Part shown: one piece after another, positions 53,417 through 60,720 of the stretch | How the letters are laid out: every line of letters starts with the position of its first letter | How positions within the stretch are numbered: the first letter of the stretch is position 1 | Origin: Actinomycetota bacterium | GTDB lineage: Bacteria; Actinomycetota; AC-67 | Length of the DNA stretch: 64,000 bases | Assembly: GCA_041658565.1 (NCBI GenBank) | Contig: JBAZZY010000005.1 | Coordinates: 58,382 to 122,381, forward strand | Reading direction: 5' to 3' | Position numbers and translations under genes: made by a program | The notes under the pieces: generated by a model | Told to the model about the DNA's origin: nothing | Database searches by the model: none | What the model saw: only the letters and a program-made list of their open reading frames with translations

Positions 53417-55090
53417 ATGACCGAAGGTTCCGGATTCGACCTTAGTTCGCTCGCTCGGCTGCGGCCGGGGATCCGGCGGCGGCGCGCTTCGACTTGGGAC
53501 CGCACCGGCGGCAATCAGGACTCCGTCTTCGTTGCCCCGGGCGCCGAGGTCGTAGTGGCCCGGGACGAAGGACCGGGATCCGTCACGCATCTGTGGTTCA
53601 CGCTGCTTACACCGAACCTGTACTGGGGTCGCGATCTGGTGCTGCGCGCGTGGTGGGACGGCGAGTCAACGCCGTCGGTCGAGGCGCCGCTCGGCGACTT
53701 CTTCGGTGCAGGCAACTGCCTGGCGGCGCCGTATACGTCGGCGCTGCTCGAGGTCGCGCCTCGCGACGGCGCGTCGCTGCACTCGTGGTTCCCGATGCCG
53801 TTCGCCGAAGGCTTCCGCATTTCCGTCACGAATGAGTCCGCATTGCCCGTGCTCGGGCTGTATGCGTACATCGACTATGAGTCGTGGCCGGCCGCGGATC
53901 CGACACTCGGACGCTTCCACGCGTGGTGGAACCGGCGCCGCGGACCGGGGATTCGTCCACAAGGTCCGGGAACATACGCACCGGGCATCAACCTCACTGA
54001 TCACGACAACTACCCGGTACTCGCCGCGCGCGGCCCTGGGCACTACGTAGGAACGTCGCTTGCGATCCACTCCCCCGAAGGCGGGTGGTACGGCGAAGGC
54101 GACGAGATGATCTTCGTCGACTCGCAGGAGTGGCCGCCGGCGATACACGGGACGGGAACCGAGGACTACTTCGGAACGGCGTGGGGACCCTCGACGCCGT
54201 TTCACCACCCGCAGTACGGGCAGCCGCTCGCCGACCGCGACGACTGGGCGGGGTTCTCGTCGGTGTATCGATTCCATGCGGCCGACCCGGTGATGTTCGA
54301 GCAGTCCATTCGCGTGTCGCTCGAACAAGGCCACGCCAACGACCGCACCGACGACTACTCCTCCGTCGCCTACTGGTACCAGACCGGCCGCCGAGAGCCT
54401 CTGCCGCCGTTGCCGTCGATCCAGGATCGACGGCCGCCCTGGCCCGCTTCGTGGCACGCCGCCGCGACCGAGGTCGGAGATGTCTTCGCCGCCGCGATGC
54501 AGCGCCCCGAAGTGCTCACCAACCCGGACGAATTGGGCCGCTTCGCCGTGGCCGCCGGACACATCGCACGTTGCGCGTACCGCCGAGACTGGGCGGCAGT
54601 ACGGCAAGCATGCGAGTGGCTGGGCGGCCGCGCAACCGAAGTCTCGGCCGCGCGCCCCGGCGCCCGTCGCCCCGAGGGGTTGCGCGCGGTCGCCGGCGGA
54701 GAAGTCCCGGCGGACGTCGACGAGTTTCTCGCCGGCGCCGTGACTGCGTGGGTGGATTCGTTCGATCCGGAAGCTGCCGGAACCGCCGAAATCGTCTTCG
54801 GGTTCCGAATCAGCGCAGACCGGGAGCACGCCTGGGAACTGCGGATCGCCGATGGCCGATGCACGGCCGCGCGCGGTTCGGACTCCCACCAACGTCTGAC
54901 GCTGGCGATGGATCCGGCGACCTTCGCGCAGTTCACGCTAGGCGAGTTGGATCTGTGGGAAGCGATCCTGCGGGGGGACCTGCGCGCGCGCGGCGACGGG
55001 AGCATCGGACTGCGCTTGCCGGCCCTGTTCCCCCTGTGCGGCCCCGAAATCCCCGGGAAGGCCTTTCCGTCCGAGGACTCCTCGGAGTAA
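53417..55090 (+). CDS. GH172 (DUF2961) family protein fused to an SCP2-like domain
   Basis: A 557-residue protein without signal peptide; ATG 6 nt after AGGAG. Residues 1-325 match the DUF2961/GH172 family: PGSVTHLWFT, LVLRAWWDGE, VEAPLGDFFG, and IHGTGTEDYFGTAWG with the active-site Glu-Asp. Known members act on fructofuranosyl or arabinofuranosyl sugars. Residues about 425-550 look like an SCP2 sterol-carrier-type domain: TAEIVFGFRI, then RLTLAMDPATFAQFTLGELD and the glycine/leucine end GDGSIGLRLPALFPL. A glycosidase joined to a lipid-binding fold is unusual and suggests a glycolipid substrate (inference). Confidence 0.8.
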   Translation: MTEGSGFDLSSLARLRPGIRRRRASTWDRTGGNQDSVFVAPGAEVVVARDEGPGSVTHLWFTLLTPNLYWGRDLVLRAWWDGESTPSVEAPLGDFFGAGNCLAAPYTSALLEVAPRDGASLHSWFPMPFAEGFRISVTNESALPVLGLYAYIDYESWPAADPTLGRFHAWWNRRRGPGIRPQGPGTYAPGINLTDHDNYPVLAARGPGHYVGTSLAIHSPEGGWYGEGDEMIFVDSQEWPPAIHGTGTEDYFGTAWGPSTPFHHPQYGQPLADRDDWAGFSSVYRFHAADPVMFEQSIRVSLEQGHANDRTDDYSSVAYWYQTGRREPLPPLPSIQDRRPPWPASWHAAATEVGDVFAAAMQRPEVLTNPDELGRFAVAAGHIARCAYRRDWAAVRQACEWLGGRATEVSAARPGARRPEGLRAVAGGEVPADVDEFLAGAVTAWVDSFDPEAAGTAEIVFGFRISADREHAWELRIADGRCTAARGSDSHQRLTLAMDPATFAQFTLGELDLWEAILRGDLRARGDGSIGLRLPALFPLCGPEIPGKAFPSEDSSE

Positions 55091-55143
55091 TATGTATTCA
55101 TCCTTTCCATTTTGACGGCTCTCGAAGAAGTGAGGTTTGCCGG
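55091..55143 (+). promoter_or_regulatory. AT-rich intergenic site with GTATTCAT
   Basis: The 53 nt before the hydrolase operon are AT-rich. They contain GTATTCAT (55094-55101), within ATG-TATT-CAT, a short dyad. The same 8-mer lies upstream of GH84 and nagB-like genes at 62081-62088. A shared operator for the ROK repressor encoded in this block is possible. No full promoter is evident. Confidence 0.4.
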
Positions 55144-56058
55144 GTGACCGAAACCATCTCCATCGTCCGCACGCGCAACGGCCCCATGGAGGTTTCGCGG
55201 ACGGGTTCAGGTCCCGGCGTGCTGGTGGTTCACGGAATCCCAGGGAGTTGGCGACAGGGATTCATGGTCGCCGAGGACCTGAGCGATCGATTCACGGTCG
55301 TCATCCCTTCGCGTCCCGGGTACGGCCGAACCCCGCTGTCCACCGGCCGCACGCCCGAAGAGCAAGCCGACGCGTACGCCGCACTTCTCGACGAGATGGG
55401 AATCGAGACCGTCGCGGTGGCCGGAGCTTCGGGCGGAGGTCCCTCTTCCCTCGCGTTCGCGCGACGCTACCCGCGGCGCACGCGCGCACTGGTTCTGGCG
55501 TGTGCGATGTCGCCGTATCTAATCGAGGTTCCGACCGCCATGCGCTGGCTGACCTTGCCGCGCGGAGTCGGTGAGTTCACCTCGGGAATCGGACGGACCG
55601 TCGGCCGGCGCAGGCTGGAGAACGAGCGCGCCGTAACGCGCTGGGCGCAGAAGTCCCTGACGCCGGAGGAATTCGGATGGATGGCCGGAGACCCGCGGAT
55701 CCGTGAGGATCTGATTCGCTTCGCGCGCACGCACCTGGACGCTCCATCGGGACTATCCGGCATGCGCAACGACCTCGTGCAGGTAAAACGAGCCAAGGCC
55801 GAGGGACCGCCGGCGCAGCCCGTCACCGCGCCGACGCTGATCCTTCACGGAGACGCCGACGCCGTCGTCGGACTCGATCACGCGCACTTCCACGCAAAGA
55901 TGGTTCCGTTCTCAACACTCGAAATCTTCCCCGGGGCCGGTCATGTCTTTCTTCTGACGCGTCGCCGGCAGATCAGCAGACTGATGCGTAGGTTCTTCGT
56001 CGACAACGAAGGCCCCACACCGCAACGCGCCACGTCGGATCAGGGGGCAGGCATATGA
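55144..56058 (+). CDS. Alpha/beta hydrolase
   Basis: A 304-residue cytoplasmic hydrolase. Oxyanion block VVHGIPGSWRQG, nucleophile Ser in VAGASGGGPSSL, acid Asp in HGDADAVVGLD, and His in PGAGHVFLL. The triad is complete. Substrate unknown; esters, lactones or haloalkanes are all possible for the fold. The GTG follows GAGG by 8 nt. It opens a tightly coupled operon: its stop overlaps the ceramidase-family ATG (ATGA), and the ROK repressor and kinase follow with further overlaps. Confidence 0.88.
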   Translation: MTETISIVRTRNGPMEVSRTGSGPGVLVVHGIPGSWRQGFMVAEDLSDRFTVVIPSRPGYGRTPLSTGRTPEEQADAYAALLDEMGIETVAVAGASGGGPSSLAFARRYPRRTRALVLACAMSPYLIEVPTAMRWLTLPRGVGEFTSGIGRTVGRRRLENERAVTRWAQKSLTPEEFGWMAGDPRIREDLIRFARTHLDAPSGLSGMRNDLVQVKRAKAEGPPAQPVTAPTLILHGDADAVVGLDHAHFHAKMVPFSTLEIFPGAGHVFLLTRRRQISRLMRRFFVDNEGPTPQRATSDQGAGI

Positions 56059-57179
56059 GTTGGTCGGCCGGGTTCGGATGCGGGATCATCACGCCGGACG
56101 TTCCGGTAATGCTGGCAGGGTTCTCCGAACGGCAGCACCCTGCCGAGCGCGTTCACGACGAACTTCAGGCGCGCGCGCTGTACTTGTCCGACGGGACGCG
56201 CGCCGTCTGCCTGATCGTGTGCGACCTTCTGGGCATGTCGGCCGAATACGCCGAACCGGTGCGCAAAGCCATTGCGTCCAAGCTCGGCCTCGATTCCGCG
56301 GCCGTCCTGACCGCCGCGACCCACACCCACGCGGGCCCGAGCGCGCTTTCGGGAACCGCCGCGCTCGGTTGGCCCGAACCCGAGGGATACGTCGACATCC
56401 TCGTGCGCGGATGTCTGGCGGCAGCGGTCAAGGCAGAAGCCTCCGTCGCACCTGCGGAGTTGTTCTACGGGCGCGCGCCGCTTCCCGCCGACGTCTCCTA
56501 TAACCGTCGCGGGCATCCCTACGACCCCTGGTTCGCGGTTCTGGACGTGCGCGACGCCTCGGGCGCGCGCATCGGCACCCTCGCCAACATCGGCGTTCAT
56601 CCGGTCGTGCTCGGCTCGGGATGGCTCGAGGTGTCGGCCGACTGGGTTGGGTTCTTCCGGACCGAGTTGGAGCGCACTGCCGGTGGAACCACCGTGATGC
56701 TCTCGGGCGCTCTGGGCGACGTGAACCCCGTCGAGCGCCACACCGACGTTGAAATCCACCTCGCCGAAGCGGTCGAGGAAGCCGAAGCTATCGGGCGCGC
56801 ACTCGCCGAAGCGGTCCACCACGCACTCGGCGCGGCGCGCCCGGTCGATGGCGCCCTCACGTACACCTCGCGCGCCATCGACGTCGCTGCGGGAGGAACG
56901 CCGCTGTCCCAGTTGCTCTCTCCCGGCGGCCGCATCGCTGTGGAATTCGTCAATTGGAGTATCGGTTCCGTTCCACTCGTCACCGCACCGGGCGAAGCTT
57001 TCCACGCACTCGGCAACGCGATCGCCGAAGCGCACGGCGGCAACGTGCTGATTGCAGGACTGTCCCCGGCGTGGAACGGGTACCTCCCCATGCCGTACGG
57101 CGAAGGCTACGAAGAGATGGTGAGCTTCGGTCCCGATGCCGTGGCCGCGATCTCCGCCGCGATGACCAAGGGCTCGTGA
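56055..57179 (+). CDS. Ceramidase-family metal hydrolase-like protein, cytoplasmic
   Basis: A 374-residue protein, much shorter than the 29783 homologue and without signal peptide. It begins with the family strand WSAGFGCGIITPDVPVMLAG, then VLTAATHTHAGPSA (His90, His92), IGVHPVVLGS (His182) and GALGDVNPVERH. The last block corresponds to GDVSPN of ceramidases, but Asn224 replaces the nucleophilic Ser. Zinc ligands are kept, so it may be an enzyme with another activity. Its coupling to a ROK repressor and kinase points to carbohydrate rather than ceramide metabolism (inference). Confidence 0.78.
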   Translation: MSWSAGFGCGIITPDVPVMLAGFSERQHPAERVHDELQARALYLSDGTRAVCLIVCDLLGMSAEYAEPVRKAIASKLGLDSAAVLTAATHTHAGPSALSGTAALGWPEPEGYVDILVRGCLAAAVKAEASVAPAELFYGRAPLPADVSYNRRGHPYDPWFAVLDVRDASGARIGTLANIGVHPVVLGSGWLEVSADWVGFFRTELERTAGGTTVMLSGALGDVNPVERHTDVEIHLAEAVEEAEAIGRALAEAVHHALGAARPVDGALTYTSRAIDVAAGGTPLSQLLSPGGRIAVEFVNWSIGSVPLVTAPGEAFHALGNAIAEAHGGNVLIAGLSPAWNGYLPMPYGEGYEEMVSFGPDAVAAISAAMTKGS

Positions 57180-58459
57180 TGGCCACGCGCAAACCGGGAA
57201 GGGACGGCGACGTCGGTAGGATGCCGTCCGTGGAACGCCCTTCACAAAGATCGATCGGCGCGCGCGGTCGCGGTAACGGCCGCAACGGCCACGGCTCCGT
57301 GCTATCGCCCAGCCGGATCGGCGACGTCAACCGTTCACGCGTACTCCAAGCCCTATGTGACAACGGCCCGCTGTCGCGCGCAGAGCTGGCCCGCATGGCC
57401 GGCGTCCCGCGCGCAACGATCGGCGGCATCGTGCGTCCGCTGCTGGAAAGCTCGTTGCTCGAAGAAGGCGCTCCCGACCGCAGCGTCACCAAAGTCGGCA
57501 AGCCGGGACGTCCGCTGTGGTTTCGCTCGGGCGCCGGCCTGTCTGCCGCCGTCGCACTTCACCGGGATGCTTGCGAAGCCGCGCTCATCAGCGCGCGCGG
57601 CGAGATCCTCGAGCACACCTCCGTACCGATGTCGGACCCGGCCGACCTGCGCGCGGTGCACCGCGACATCAACGCAGCGCTGTCGGGGGTTCTCTCCGGA
57701 CAACCGCAACTGCTGGGAGCCGGCGTCGCCGTCCCCGGCGCGTGCGACACCGCGCGCGGACACATCGTCGGGTCAAGTCAGATCCCCTCACTCACCGGCC
57801 ACTCCCTCGCGGGAGTGCTGGAGCGCCGGCTGGAGTCGCGCGTGTTGATCGACAACGACTCACGCGCGCAGGCCCTGGGTGAGAAGTGGTTCGGGGAAGG
57901 ACGCGGAGTCGGCACCTTCGCATCCATCCAGACCGGACACGGACTCGGCGTCGGCCTCGTGCTGTCGGGACTCGTCTTCCGCGGGGACGACGGCTTGACC
58001 GGAGAAATCGGCCACACCTGCATCGATCCCGCGGGCGCGCGCTGCAGTTGCGGACTGCGAGGTTGCTGGGAAACGATCGCCACGCTGCAGTGGCTGCGCA
58101 AGGAAGCCCGCCGCCTGAAGCTGCCCGGCGCCGCATCCCTAGACGCGGCGTCACTCGCGACACTCGCAGCGGACGGATCCCGCGAGGCACGCGACTTGCT
58201 CGACCGCTACGCCGACAACTTGGCCGTCGGGCTGGCGAACCTGGTGAACTTGATCAACCCGCAGCGCATGATCCTTCACGGAGATGCCGCGCGCGGCGGC
58301 CCGCAGTTCCACGAACGCATCGTGAACAAGACGCGCGCGCGCGTCTTGGAGAACCTGCGCCCGTCCCTTGATCTGGTGCCTTCCCCACTGGATCAGCGTG
58401 CGACTCTGCTCGGCGCGGCGGGACTCGTGCTTTCCGAGACCTTCAACCTCGCAACATGA
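57179..58459 (+). CDS. ROK-family transcriptional repressor (NagC/XylR type)
   Basis: A 426-residue regulator. The DNA-binding part (about residues 45-105) has NRSRVLQALCDNGPLSRAELARMAG with turn PRATIGGIVRPLLE. The ROK domain has LIDNDSRAQALGE, SIQTGHGLGVGLVLSG, the TGEIGHTCIDP ligand block and zinc-type CSCGLRGCWET. It probably binds GlcNAc or a phosphate of it and releases DNA. The ATG shares one base with the preceding TGA. A 22-bp perfect palindrome made of alternating CG lies inside the gene (58327-58348). Confidence 0.9.
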   Translation: MATRKPGRDGDVGRMPSVERPSQRSIGARGRGNGRNGHGSVLSPSRIGDVNRSRVLQALCDNGPLSRAELARMAGVPRATIGGIVRPLLESSLLEEGAPDRSVTKVGKPGRPLWFRSGAGLSAAVALHRDACEAALISARGEILEHTSVPMSDPADLRAVHRDINAALSGVLSGQPQLLGAGVAVPGACDTARGHIVGSSQIPSLTGHSLAGVLERRLESRVLIDNDSRAQALGEKWFGEGRGVGTFASIQTGHGLGVGLVLSGLVFRGDDGLTGEIGHTCIDPAGARCSCGLRGCWETIATLQWLRKEARRLKLPGAASLDAASLATLAADGSREARDLLDRYADNLAVGLANLVNLINPQRMILHGDAARGGPQFHERIVNKTRARVLENLRPSLDLVPSPLDQRATLLGAAGLVLSETFNLAT

Positions 58460-59148
58460 GCGCGCGCGCGGTCTGCATCGAAATCGGCGGCGGGAGCATC
58501 CAGACCGTCGTCTTCGACAACGGCACTCCTCGCTTCGTCGACGGACCCCACGAGGTCCCCGGCGCGCCTCTTCTGATCGCTGTTCCCGGCCTGATCGAAG
58601 GGACCCGCGTGCTCGCCGCCTCGAACCTTGGGTGGCTGAACGCCGATCCGGTTGAGAAACTCGGCCTGCAAGGCCCGTTGCACGTCTTGCGCAACGACGC
58701 CGAAGCAGCCGCGCTCGGCGAAGCGGTACTGCGCGGCGCTACCGACCTCGCCTACGTCGGACTGGGAACCGGAGTCGGCGGCGCAATCGTGCGCGACGGA
58801 GTCGTCGTCGCGGCGAACTTGTTCGGCCATGACGGCGAGTTTGGAAACCGAATCTGCCCGTGCGGACGCACCGGGTGTTTGGAAACCGTCGCCGCAGGCT
58901 GGGCGCTGCCCGAACGACTGGAGCCGACCGACATTGTGCGCGTCGCGAAGGCTGTCGCGAGCGTGTTGCGCGCCGCGCGCGCGCCGAAGTTGATCGTTGT
59001 TGCCGGCGGCATGTCCCGGCGCTACCCCGAGATCGCGCGCGCGCTCGCCGACGTACTACCCGAGCACGCCGTCGAGGCCTCGCGCGCGCCCGCACAGGCG
59101 AAGTCGGCCGCCGCCTGGGGCCTCCTCCGCCTCGCCGGCCTGAGCTAA
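58456..59148 (+). CDS. ROK-family sugar kinase, probably GlcNAc kinase, with altered motifs
   Basis: A 230-residue ROK kinase, about 70 residues shorter than typical. Present: LRNDAEAAALGE (catalytic Asp), YVGLGTGVGGAIV and zinc-type CPCGRTGCLE. Altered: the phosphate motif DxGGT reads EIGGGS, and ExGH reads EFGN, losing the zinc His. Activity may be weakened or the substrate changed. Its 3' 61 nt are duplicated at 59800-59860, after the toxin-antitoxin genes; the original end was probably AGID rather than the present AGLS. ATGA overlap with the repressor gene. Confidence 0.83.
   Translation: MSARAVCIEIGGGSIQTVVFDNGTPRFVDGPHEVPGAPLLIAVPGLIEGTRVLAASNLGWLNADPVEKLGLQGPLHVLRNDAEAAALGEAVLRGATDLAYVGLGTGVGGAIVRDGVVVAANLFGHDGEFGNRICPCGRTGCLETVAAGWALPERLEPTDIVRVAKAVASVLRAARAPKLIVVAGGMSRRYPEIARALADVLPEHAVEASRAPAQAKSAAAWGLLRLAGLS
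59079..59139 (+). repeat. Direct repeat copy 1 (end of ROK kinase gene)
   Basis: A 61-nt segment at the 3' end of the ROK kinase gene that matches 59800-59860 at 60 of 61 positions; the one difference is g/a at position 22. It encodes SRAPAQAKSAAAWGLLRLAG. The two copies bracket the toxin-antitoxin module in the same orientation. Confidence 0.9.
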
Positions 59149-59188
59149 GCGCCGAGCCGGGGCCCACCTCCCCTTTCAGGGAAGAGCC

Positions 59189-59222
59189 TTGACAGCATGT
59201 ATATCGCTGCGATATACATGCT
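59189..59222 (+). promoter_or_regulatory. brnTA promoter with embedded perfect palindrome
   Basis: A consensus TTGACA (59189-59194) is 18 nt before TATACA (59213-59218). A perfect inverted repeat with 13-nt arms (59194-59206 and 59210-59222) and a 3-nt centre covers the spacer and the -10 box. BrnT-BrnA complexes repress their own promoters, and this is a very good candidate for their operator. Confidence 0.8.
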
Positions 59223-59224
59223 CG

Positions 59225-59524
59225 GTGGGTATCCTTGAGAATCTGCAGGAATGCATCGCCTTCGAGTGGGATGAAGGCAACTCCAGCAAGAGCCTCGAGA
59301 AGCATCGGGTCAGTGATGGTGAGTGTGAGGAGATCTTCTTCAACAGCCCTCTCGTGGTCGGCGAGGACTCAACCCACTCCCAGATGGAACCACGAGGCTT
59401 TGCTCTGGGATCCACGAACACCGGTCGCCTGCTATTCGCGGTGTTCACGATCCGCAGACAACTGGTCCGAGTGATCTCCGCGCGAGACATGACCGCGGCC
59501 GAGAGGAAGCGATTTCGCAAATGA
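59225..59524 (+). CDS. brnT: BrnT-family toxin
   Basis: A 99-residue RelE-fold ribonuclease toxin. Family features: AFEWDEGNSSKSLEKHRVS near the start, the EEIFFNSPLVV strand, LLFAVFTIRRQLVRVISAR and the end MTAAERKRF. BrnT cleaves RNA and stops growth unless bound by BrnA. The GTG at 59225 is the only good start before the conserved FEWD block; it lies 6 nt after the -10 box with no ribosome site, so translation is probably leaderless. ATGA overlap with the antitoxin gene. Confidence 0.88.
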   Translation: MGILENLQECIAFEWDEGNSSKSLEKHRVSDGECEEIFFNSPLVVGEDSTHSQMEPRGFALGSTNTGRLLFAVFTIRRQLVRVISARDMTAAERKRFRK

Positions 59525-59799
59525 CCAAGAAGATCCCCAAGTTCAAAGACGAGGGTTCCGAGCGGAAGTTCTGGGCCGAGCACGATTCCTCCGAGTACGT
59601 GGAATGGGATCAGGCCGAGCGCGTTGTCCTTTCCAATCTGAAACCATCCCAAAAGACGATCTCGTTACGGCTCCCGGAAATGATGCTCGCTGAACTCAAG
59701 CGCCTCGCAAACAAGCGAGATGTCCCGTATCAGTCTCTGCTCAAGATGTTTCTTGCCGAACGTCTCGACGAGGAATCCCGGAAGTCGCAGGCAAGCTGA
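59521..59799 (+). CDS. brnA: BrnA-family antitoxin (CopG/ribbon-helix-helix type)
   Basis: A 92-residue antitoxin. The N-terminal part is FKDEGSERKFWAEHDSSEYVEWD, typical of BrnA partners, and the C-terminal ribbon-helix-helix is KTISLRLPEMMLAELKRLANKRDVPYQSLLKMFLAERL in two parts. It should neutralise BrnT and bind the operator at 59194-59222. Its stop (59797-59799) directly touches the second repeat copy. Confidence 0.88.
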   Translation: MTKKIPKFKDEGSERKFWAEHDSSEYVEWDQAERVVLSNLKPSQKTISLRLPEMMLAELKRLANKRDVPYQSLLKMFLAERLDEESRKSQAS

Positions 59800-59860
59800 C
59801 TCGCGCGCGCCCGCACAGGCAAAGTCGGCCGCCGCCTGGGGCCTCCTCCGCCTCGCCGGC
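59800..59860 (+). repeat. Direct repeat copy 2 (displaced original end of ROK kinase gene)
   Basis: Matches 59079-59139 at 60 of 61 positions. In the kinase frame it would encode the same tail and end in AGID followed by TGA (59867-59869), so it is probably the original 3' end, cut off by the insertion. It has no start and is not expressed as a protein on its own. Confidence 0.9.
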
Positions 59861-59898
59861 ATCGACTGAGCCGGCCGGACTCCTATACTGGCCGCGGC

Positions 59899-60522
59899 AT
59901 GGGCGGCTCCGAACGGCTCCCATCGGCCCGAGCGTATCGGGGACTCGGCGCCCGGCTCGAGGCCGCATCGGCGGTGGCCGCCATCGGGATCGCCTTCGCG
60001 TTGACCCAAGATCAACGCGCGACGACCCTGCACATCGCGTCGGCCTGGACCGTCGTCGGCTTCTCCATCTGGCCCCTCGCCCGCATGCTCGCCGGGACCG
60101 GGCGCGCGGCCGTCGCCGACGCTGTGGCCGCGGGCGGCGTCCTGGTGGCGACGGTCGGCTGCTACACCATCGGAGGGCTGGCATTCGGCGTCCCGGCGCT
60201 ACTACTGATCGCCGCCGCCTCAGTGCGCCACGAGTCCGCCGACAAGATCGCTGGGCCTTCGGAGGCCGGCCGACCGCAACTGATCGTCGCGACCGGCATC
60301 GCGTGCATCGGCGCGTTTCTCGGTCTGTCGATGACGGCCGTCGCGTTCGCGGGCTACGGGCTGTCGCTGGTCGCGATCAGTCTCTTCGGACGGATGCTGA
60401 GCGCGCGCCGACGCCGGGCGGCGCGGAGATCCGGCGTCGGCTGGCTCCAAGCCGCCGGCATCGTGCTCGGCCTCAACGCTCTCGCGTGGTCCATCACCAT
60501 CGCCCTTGCGTCGATCCTGTGA
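59899..60522 (+). CDS. Hypothetical membrane protein
   Basis: A 207-residue protein with about six hydrophobic segments and a basic loop (LSARRRRAARRSG) between the fifth and sixth. No family recognised. TATACT (59884-59889) lies 9 nt before the ATG and could be a -10 box giving an almost leaderless mRNA; no ribosome site is seen. It stands alone between the kinase remnant and a hairpin at 60566. Confidence 0.7.
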   Translation: MGGSERLPSARAYRGLGARLEAASAVAAIGIAFALTQDQRATTLHIASAWTVVGFSIWPLARMLAGTGRAAVADAVAAGGVLVATVGCYTIGGLAFGVPALLLIAAASVRHESADKIAGPSEAGRPQLIVATGIACIGAFLGLSMTAVAFAGYGLSLVAISLFGRMLSARRRRAARRSGVGWLQAAGIVLGLNALAWSITIALASIL

Positions 60523-60565
60523 CCTGCAATCGGGACACGACCACAAGCAAACGGACGCGACACCA

Positions 60566-60590
60566 CGCTGCGACGGTCGAGGTCGCAGCG
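60566..60590 (+). terminator. Perfect 9-bp hairpin followed by T4
   Basis: CGCTGCGAC (60566-60574) and GTCGCAGCG (60582-60590) are exact reverse complements with a 7-nt loop. CTTTTG follows 11 nt later. It lies 44 nt after the membrane protein gene. The remaining sequence up to 60720 shows no gene. Confidence 0.5.
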
Positions 60591-60720
60591 CTGCGTACGC
60601 CTTTTGTCCATTGGCAGCGCGCGCCGGAATCGGCCGAAGTCCCATAGCGCGCGCGCTTCCGGGACCGCGCTCAGGCCCGAGCGCAGAGGCGGCCGCCGGG
60701 TCGCACGCCGATGCAAACGC

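Larger units (their letters stand above)
59140..59799 (+). mobile_element. Toxin-antitoxin module inserted at the 3' end of the ROK kinase gene
   Basis: About 660 nt between the two 61-nt direct repeats hold a complete unit: promoter, palindromic operator, brnT and brnA. The segment has visibly lower GC than its surroundings and none of the alternating CG runs that mark neighbouring genes. The left repeat rebuilds an intact kinase end, as integrating elements often do. No integrase or transposase is present, so it moved by an outside enzyme or by recombination. Confidence 0.6.

Noticed and set aside
58327..58348. 22-bp perfect palindrome as an operator
   Set aside because: It lies inside the ROK repressor coding region and is made mostly of alternating CG, which is common all over the window.
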